This document shows positions 59,647-64,000 of a DNA stretch of 64,000 nucleotides, one piece after another. The notes beneath the pieces are model-generated. The model saw nothing but the letters and a program-made list of their open reading frames with translations. It had not been told where the DNA came from and did not search any database. Where the stretch lies: the NCBI GenBank assembly GCA_031421635.1, contig JANOPA010000012.1, positions 75,506-139,505 of the forward strand. The letters run 5' to 3'. The translations under genes were made by a program, and so were the position numbers. Within the stretch, counting starts at the first letter, position 1, and each line of letters begins with the position of its first letter. This DNA comes from JAPOKJ01 sp031421635 (GTDB lineage: Bacteria; Pseudomonadota; Gammaproteobacteria; Burkholderiales; Burkholderiaceae_E).

Positions 59647-61164
59647 ATGAAATTTGCAGTATTGGCCTCTAGCGTCGCGCTAGCCTTGAGCTCGTTGAGC
59701 GGGCTTTCCAATGCCCAGACTTACGACCTCGTGCAAGCCTATAAAGATTCATTGGCCAACGACGCGCAGTTGCTGAGCGCTCGATCCGCCCTGGAAGCGG
59801 CTAAAGAACGGGTGCCGCAAGCTGCGGCCGGCCTAAAGCCGAACGTGGCTTTGACCGCGAGTACCGGCTATCAGTATTTCCAAAATAATCCGAATGCCGG
59901 CACCTCTTTTTCCAAAAGCTTTGCCCCCACCACATTGGGGGTGAACTTGAGCTACCCCCTGTTCAGGTTGCAAAACGTAGAAGCCTTAGAGCAAAGCAAA
60001 ATTCAACAATCGGTCGCTGAGGCAGCGTTAGCTCAAACTCAGGTCGATCTAATTCTCCGTGTGTCTCAGGCTTATTTTGACGTTTTGGCGTCGCAAGACA
60101 GCCTCGAGACTGTTCGTGCGCAAAAACGCGCAGTGGCCGAACAATTGGCCTCCGCCAAGCGCAATTTTGAAGTGGGTACCGCGACCATCACCGACCAGCA
60201 AGAGGCTCAGGCCAAGTACGACCTCGTTGTGGCCCAGGAGTTTGCGGGCGAGAGCGATCTCGAGGTCAAGTATTCTGCTTTGAGCTTGCTCACTGGCAAG
60301 CCGGTCAATCGCAATAAAGTTTTACGCCCTGGCGTCACCTTGCAAGGTCCCCAACCTGCTCGTGAAAATGACTGGGTAGACAGTGCACGTGCCAACAACT
60401 ACCAAGTACAGCAAGCCATACTGGGTGCGGAAGTGGCGCGACGCGAAATCGACAAGCAGCGCTACGGCGATTACCCCACGATTGATATCATAGGAGGTCT
60501 TACCCACTCACGTAACCCGGTGACCTTGGCCGCTGGCGGCGGCGGTAATACCAACTCCGCTAACGTCGGCCTGCAACTCAACGTTCCGCTCTACTCCGGT
60601 GGCGCTGCGTCTGCACGAGTGCGTGAGGCGGCCGCGAACTTTGAGAAAATCAAGGCCGACCTCGAAGTCGCTCGGCGCCAAGTGGAGCAAGCCACGCGTG
60701 TTTCGTACGTGGGTGTCAACAGTGGCTTGGCGCAAGTTCGCGCCCTTGAGGCGGCTGAGCGCTCAAGCCAGCTCGCACTCGACTCAAACCAGTTAGGTTA
60801 TCAAGTAGGTGTACGCATCAACGTAGACGTTCTGAATGCCCAGCAGCAGCTCTTTACAACCCGACGCGATCTTTCCAAAGCACGCTACGACACGATTCTG
60901 GCTGGCCTTAAACTTAAAGCCGGTGCGGGCAGTTTAAAAGAAGAGGACATCGAGATGATCAATGGGCTTTTATCAGAGCCTTTGGCAGTGTCGCAAGCGC
61001 CGCCAGCAGCTCTCACAATTACTCCGATCCCATCCAAACCACCGGCCGCGGTGCCGCCCCCGGCGGCTCCAGCTTCTGATGCCAAGCCAGGCATGCGCTC
61101 TCCAGCCGCCTCGGAACAAAGAGGGGGTCGTTCTCGTAAACCGATTGCGCCTAAAGACCGCTAA
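59647..61164 (+). CDS. tolC: TolC-family outer-membrane channel
   Basis: This 505-aa outer-membrane exit duct serves efflux and type I secretion. A signal peptide ends at LSNAQT. The two outer-membrane efflux repeats are recognisable (YDLVQAYKDSLANDAQLLSA; LQLNVPLYSGGAASARVREA), with family landmarks ISRVSQAYFDVLA-like (ILRVSQAYFDVLA) and GYQVGVRINVDVLNAQQQLF. A proline-rich tail of about 50 residues is basic at the end. GGAG lies 5 nt before the ATG. Confidence 0.94.
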   Translation: MKFAVLASSVALALSSLSGLSNAQTYDLVQAYKDSLANDAQLLSARSALEAAKERVPQAAAGLKPNVALTASTGYQYFQNNPNAGTSFSKSFAPTTLGVNLSYPLFRLQNVEALEQSKIQQSVAEAALAQTQVDLILRVSQAYFDVLASQDSLETVRAQKRAVAEQLASAKRNFEVGTATITDQQEAQAKYDLVVAQEFAGESDLEVKYSALSLLTGKPVNRNKVLRPGVTLQGPQPARENDWVDSARANNYQVQQAILGAEVARREIDKQRYGDYPTIDIIGGLTHSRNPVTLAAGGGGNTNSANVGLQLNVPLYSGGAASARVREAAANFEKIKADLEVARRQVEQATRVSYVGVNSGLAQVRALEAAERSSQLALDSNQLGYQVGVRINVDVLNAQQQLFTTRRDLSKARYDTILAGLKLKAGAGSLKEEDIEMINGLLSEPLAVSQAPPAALTITPIPSKPPAAVPPPAAPASDAKPGMRSPAASEQRGGRSRKPIAPKDR

Positions 61165-61183
61165 GCCAAGACTGTCGAAATGT

Positions 61184-62542
61184 TTACGTTCTAGGCGTTG
61201 GCGGCAACATTGGCGTCAGTGCGGCCAAAGTTCTTTCGGTGGCGCCACGATGTGCTAAAGAAAATTTTCCGCAAGCCTTGCGAGCGGCCTGCAAGTCGGA
61301 TGGATCCCCGGTAAGTAATTGGAGTGCCTTTTGCACGGCAGCCTCGGCGTCGACCACGGACCAAGCAGCGCCGCCCCGCACGGCTTCTTCACTAGCCGAT
61401 GCGAAGTTAAACATATGGGGCCCCAGAATCACGGGGCACCCGCAGGCGCAGGCTTCAATTAAATTATGCCCCCCGAGCTTCTCAAAACTCCCCCCCATCA
61501 CGGCAAGGTCGGCGGCACTATAGTAGGCGGCCATTTCGCCTAATGAGTCGCCGAGAAGAATTTGTATTTTCGGATTCATCGTTGCGCCTTGAGTTTGCGA
61601 GCCTAGATTCTGGGAGCCTAGAGTTTCGGAGCCTAGTTTCTCGAAGTCGGGTGCGCTACTACGCCGCAAATACTCGAAGCCAGACGCACGAATCATTTGC
61701 TCGACATCGTTAAAGCGCTGCGGATGGCGAGGCACCAGCAGTACCAGCAATCCCTCGGGCCCAGCCATCAAGCTGTCGGCATGGACTTTCAAGGCTGATA
61801 ACAAGACGACTTCCTCGCCTTCTCGAGTATTGGCCAGAAGCAAGACCTGAGGCCTGGCAAAATGCTTTCTCCAAGCGACACCGCGCGCCAAAGACTCCGG
61901 TGAAGGCTCGATATCAAACTTCAAATTCCCGAGCGTCTGAGGGTTTTGAGCGCCCATCAACGCTAGGCGGCGTGCATCTTCAGAACTTTGCGCTAGTACG
62001 AGCGTTAAAGATCCGAGAGCCTGGTGAGCCAGCGTCGGATATTTTTTTCCACGCGCCAGCGATTTTTCCGAAAGCCGTGCGTTAATCAAGGCGAGCGGCA
62101 CATCCACCGCTTTGGCGCAGGCTATTAAGTTTGGCCAGACCTCAGTTTCCATCAACAGCCCAACGCAAGGTTTGACGTACCGCAAAAACCGTCTCATCGC
62201 CCAGGGGGTGTCGTACGGTAAGTACATGACGGAAAGCAGCTTCACCTGTGCGGCAATCTTAAGCCCGGCGGAACGGCCGGTTGGCGTTGTGTGGGTGAGC
62301 AGTAATAGGCGCTCCGGATAGCGCTTCCTCAGCGCCAGAACCAAGCTCTCAGCCGCCAAGGTTTCACCGAGCGATACGGCGTGAATCCAGATCGCGCCGG
62401 GTGCGAGTTTCGGAACCGTCCAGCCGAAGCGCTCTCCCCAATGCTCAAGGTACTCCGGTTGCTTGCGGCTGCGCCAAAGCAAATAGATCACCAGAAAAGG
62501 TAGCAGGAGATAACTGAGGAGAATGTAAATGGTGCGGGACAC
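61184..62542 (-). CDS. waaA: 3-deoxy-D-manno-octulosonic-acid (Kdo) transferase
   Basis: This inner-membrane-associated glycosyltransferase adds Kdo to lipid A precursors. GTG 62542 (SRTIYILLSYLLLPFLVIYL) gives the usual N-terminal anchor; ATG 62593 would add 17 residues. Visible motifs are WGERFGW, IWIHAVSLGETLAAESLV, LLMETEVWPNLI and VMGGSFEKLGGHNLIEACACG. About 16 residues (SETLGSQNLGSQTQ) form a small Gly-Ser repeat insert in the second half. It converges on tolC 19 bp away. Confidence 0.93.
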   Translation of the reverse strand: MSRTIYILLSYLLLPFLVIYLLWRSRKQPEYLEHWGERFGWTVPKLAPGAIWIHAVSLGETLAAESLVLALRKRYPERLLLLTHTTPTGRSAGLKIAAQVKLLSVMYLPYDTPWAMRRFLRYVKPCVGLLMETEVWPNLIACAKAVDVPLALINARLSEKSLARGKKYPTLAHQALGSLTLVLAQSSEDARRLALMGAQNPQTLGNLKFDIEPSPESLARGVAWRKHFARPQVLLLANTREGEEVVLLSALKVHADSLMAGPEGLLVLLVPRHPQRFNDVEQMIRASGFEYLRRSSAPDFEKLGSETLGSQNLGSQTQGATMNPKIQILLGDSLGEMAAYYSAADLAVMGGSFEKLGGHNLIEACACGCPVILGPHMFNFASASEEAVRGGAAWSVVDAEAAVQKALQLLTGDPSDLQAARKACGKFSLAHRGATERTLAALTPMLPPTPRT

Positions 62543-62593
62543 GATGGATACTGGATAATTGCCGCGATGATAACCTCCGCGACGTGACATCAT

Positions 62594-63562
62594 TTGAAAA
62601 CAATTTTAATTACTGGTGCTCGAGGACAGCTTGGCTATGCGCTGAGACAACGCTTTGACGAACTTGCGCGGCAAGTTGACACCAACCTCAAGGTGCATAG
62701 CCTTGATCGTTCACACATGGATCTCACTCAACCGAACGCAATTCGCGAGGTAGTTCGCCGAATTCGTCCGGACATCATCATCAATGCCGCCGCTTATACC
62801 GCTGTGGACCAAGCCGAGCTCGAACCTGAACCCGCTCAAGCCATCAATGCCGAAGGGCCTAAGGTGCTCGCCGAGGAGGCCAAAGCTCTAGGTGCCACAT
62901 TAATCCATTATTCAAGCGAGTATGTATTTAATGGAGAAGGCAACATCCCTCATCTTGAGTCGGACCCGTGTACTCCAAAGTCAGTGTACGCCGCCTCCAA
63001 ACTTGCTGGAGAGCAGGCGATCGAAAGCACAGGGGCGAAGCACATTATTTTTAGAACAAGTTGGCTATATGCTGCGCACGGCGCCAACTTTATGTTAACG
63101 ATGCTCAAGCTCGCCCAACAGCGCAACACCCTGAGCGTGATTGACGATCAGTGGGGTGTGCCTACCTGGGTAGGTCGCGTTGTGGACATGACTGAGCGGG
63201 CCGTCATGGCGGCCCTCGGCGGACAGCCTCAACCCCTTGACCGGTCTTCGACGAGCGATAAGTATTGCGAGCCATTGCACGGCATCTATCATCTCTGCCC
63301 GAGAGGCGAAACCACCTGGTACCGATACGCCGCAAAAATTTTTGAGTTACATGCCGATCCGAATCGCAAAATGCGAATACTGGAGCCGATCAGCACGGCT
63401 CAATATGAATTCAATGTGCGCGCTGATAACCCTACACAAATCGTTGCTCAACGACCGGCCAACTCACGCTTGAACTGCGACAGGCTTGAAAGGGCTATGG
63501 AATTTAGGTTTCCTCAGTGGGAGGAAGACCTCAAGCTTTGCCTGTCAAAAGGGAAGATTTGA
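62594..63562 (+). CDS. rfbD: dTDP-4-dehydrorhamnose reductase
   Basis: This is the last step of dTDP-L-rhamnose synthesis, a cytoplasmic NAD(P)H-dependent short-chain reductase of 322 aa. It has the nucleotide motif GARGQLGYAL, DIIINAAAYTAVDQAE, the catalytic YAASKLAGE and FRTSWLYAAHGANF. The start is TTG 62594 without a clear ribosome-binding site. Other rfb genes are not in the window on this side. The end overlaps the next gene's stop by 18 bp. Confidence 0.95.
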   Translation: MKTILITGARGQLGYALRQRFDELARQVDTNLKVHSLDRSHMDLTQPNAIREVVRRIRPDIIINAAAYTAVDQAELEPEPAQAINAEGPKVLAEEAKALGATLIHYSSEYVFNGEGNIPHLESDPCTPKSVYAASKLAGEQAIESTGAKHIIFRTSWLYAAHGANFMLTMLKLAQQRNTLSVIDDQWGVPTWVGRVVDMTERAVMAALGGQPQPLDRSSTSDKYCEPLHGIYHLCPRGETTWYRYAAKIFELHADPNRKMRILEPISTAQYEFNVRADNPTQIVAQRPANSRLNCDRLERAMEFRFPQWEEDLKLCLSKGKI

Positions 63563-64000
63563 AGCAGGAGAAACGCTCAGAATCGCCTCGCGAAATGCCT
63601 TTTGCACCTTGGCAATCGCCTCCTGAGTATCACCCTCAAAACGCATCACCACTACCGGAGTGGTGTTTGAGGGTCGGGCCAGCCCAAAACCATCGGCATA
63701 CTCCACGCGAACCCCATCAATCAGGATAAGCTCGCTCGCCCCGGGGAAGGCGGCTGTGGCGCCGGCTGGGGTTGATATCTTTTCTTTCAGAGCTTCGAGG
63801 ATTGCAAAGTTTTCGCCCTCCTCTGTTTTCATTTGAAGCTCAGGCGTTGAAATCGCATTGGGTAGGCCATTAAGGACAGCACTAGGATCCTTAAAGCGGG
63901 ACAAAATTTCCATGAGGCGCACCGCAGTGTATTGCCCATCATCAAAGCCATACCAGCGCTCTTTGAAAAACACATGGCCGGACATCTCCCCTGCCAGTAG
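63545..64000 (-). CDS. Phosphomannomutase/phosphoglucomutase, C-terminal part (runs off the right edge)
   Basis: Only the last 151 codons are inside the window. The visible sequence LLAGEMSGHVFFKERWYGFDDGQYTA contains the GEMSGH and GFDDG motifs of alpha-D-phosphohexomutases. The phosphate-binding loop near the end reads GLARPSNTTPVVVMRFEG. It is likely an AlgC/ManB-type bifunctional enzyme feeding sugar nucleotides for LPS or exopolysaccharide; the exact specificity is not resolvable. The residue run is split here only by the window edge. Confidence 0.92.
   Translation of the reverse strand, partial: LLAGEMSGHVFFKERWYGFDDGQYTAVRLMEILSRFKDPSAVLNGLPNAISTPELQMKTEEGENFAILEALKEKISTPAGATAAFPGASELILIDGVRVEYADGFGLARPSNTTPVVVMRFEGDTQEAIAKVQKAFREAILSVSPASNLPF

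Noticed and set aside
59647..61164. This tolC as the dedicated channel of the adhesin system
   Set aside because: Its pcm/rhodanese/tolC/waaA context is a conserved housekeeping order; cluster 2 has its own TolC-like gene. A shared role cannot be excluded.

Overview
The window looks like a chromosomal segment of a betaproteobacterium, most likely Burkholderiales or a close relative. This rests on gene neighbourhoods rather than a database search: gyrA / OmpA-like / ubiG / gph at the left end, and pcm / rhodanese / tolC / waaA at the right end, are arrangements familiar from that order. Coding density is high, base composition is moderate, and GTG and TTG starts are common. No insertion sequences, prophage genes, rRNA or CRISPR arrays were seen; there is one tRNA (Gly, CCC).

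Layout. 0-5 kb: gyrA 5' end, an amidohydrolase, an OmpA-like envelope protein, ubiG and gph. 5-13.7 kb: a tightly overlapping five-gene operon on the plus strand, encoding a GAF-TM-HlyD adaptor, a PqqD-like/M50 protease/HlyD fusion, a short SecA-like ATPase, a secreted HlyD-type adaptor and a membrane diguanylate cyclase. 13.7-25.2 kb: ordinary metabolism and repair genes (puuE, ugpC, an EamA transporter, ogt, ada-alkA, a thioesterase, pyc), then a subtilisin/kexin-like lipoprotein protease overlapped by a small secreted protein. 25.2-44.3 kb, all on the minus strand and read from right to left: a DUF4136-type lipoprotein, a BcsE-like protein, two large repeat proteins (1038 and 2334 aa), a TolC-like lipoprotein, a secreted HlyD adaptor, a second GAF-TM-HlyD adaptor and a second PqqD/M50/HlyD fusion. 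44.4-64 kb: pepN, fbp, tRNA-Gly, trmB, uppP, a LuxR-type response regulator with a hybrid kinase, a tetR-RND efflux operon, pcm, rhodanese, tolC, waaA, rfbD and the 3' end of a phosphohexomutase gene.

The most interesting content is the pair of clusters at 5-13.7 kb and 25-44 kb. Three protein types (GAF-HlyD, M50-HlyD, secreted HlyD) occur once in each. The first cluster alone has a SecA-like motor and a c-di-GMP synthase. The second alone has an outer-membrane channel, the probable substrates and a BcsE-like protein. The two large proteins have no ordinary Sec signal peptide, no RTX repeats and no exporter-type ABC ATPase nearby. They share an N-terminal LxxExRVxFDGA motif and a C-terminal module that ends, in both, in a cysteine at the last residue. 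I read this as a candidate c-di-GMP-linked export and surface-display system for giant adhesins, using a SecA-like ATPase and M50/HlyD inner-membrane parts in place of a type I ABC exporter. The gene content and motifs are visible in the sequence; the mechanism is inference.
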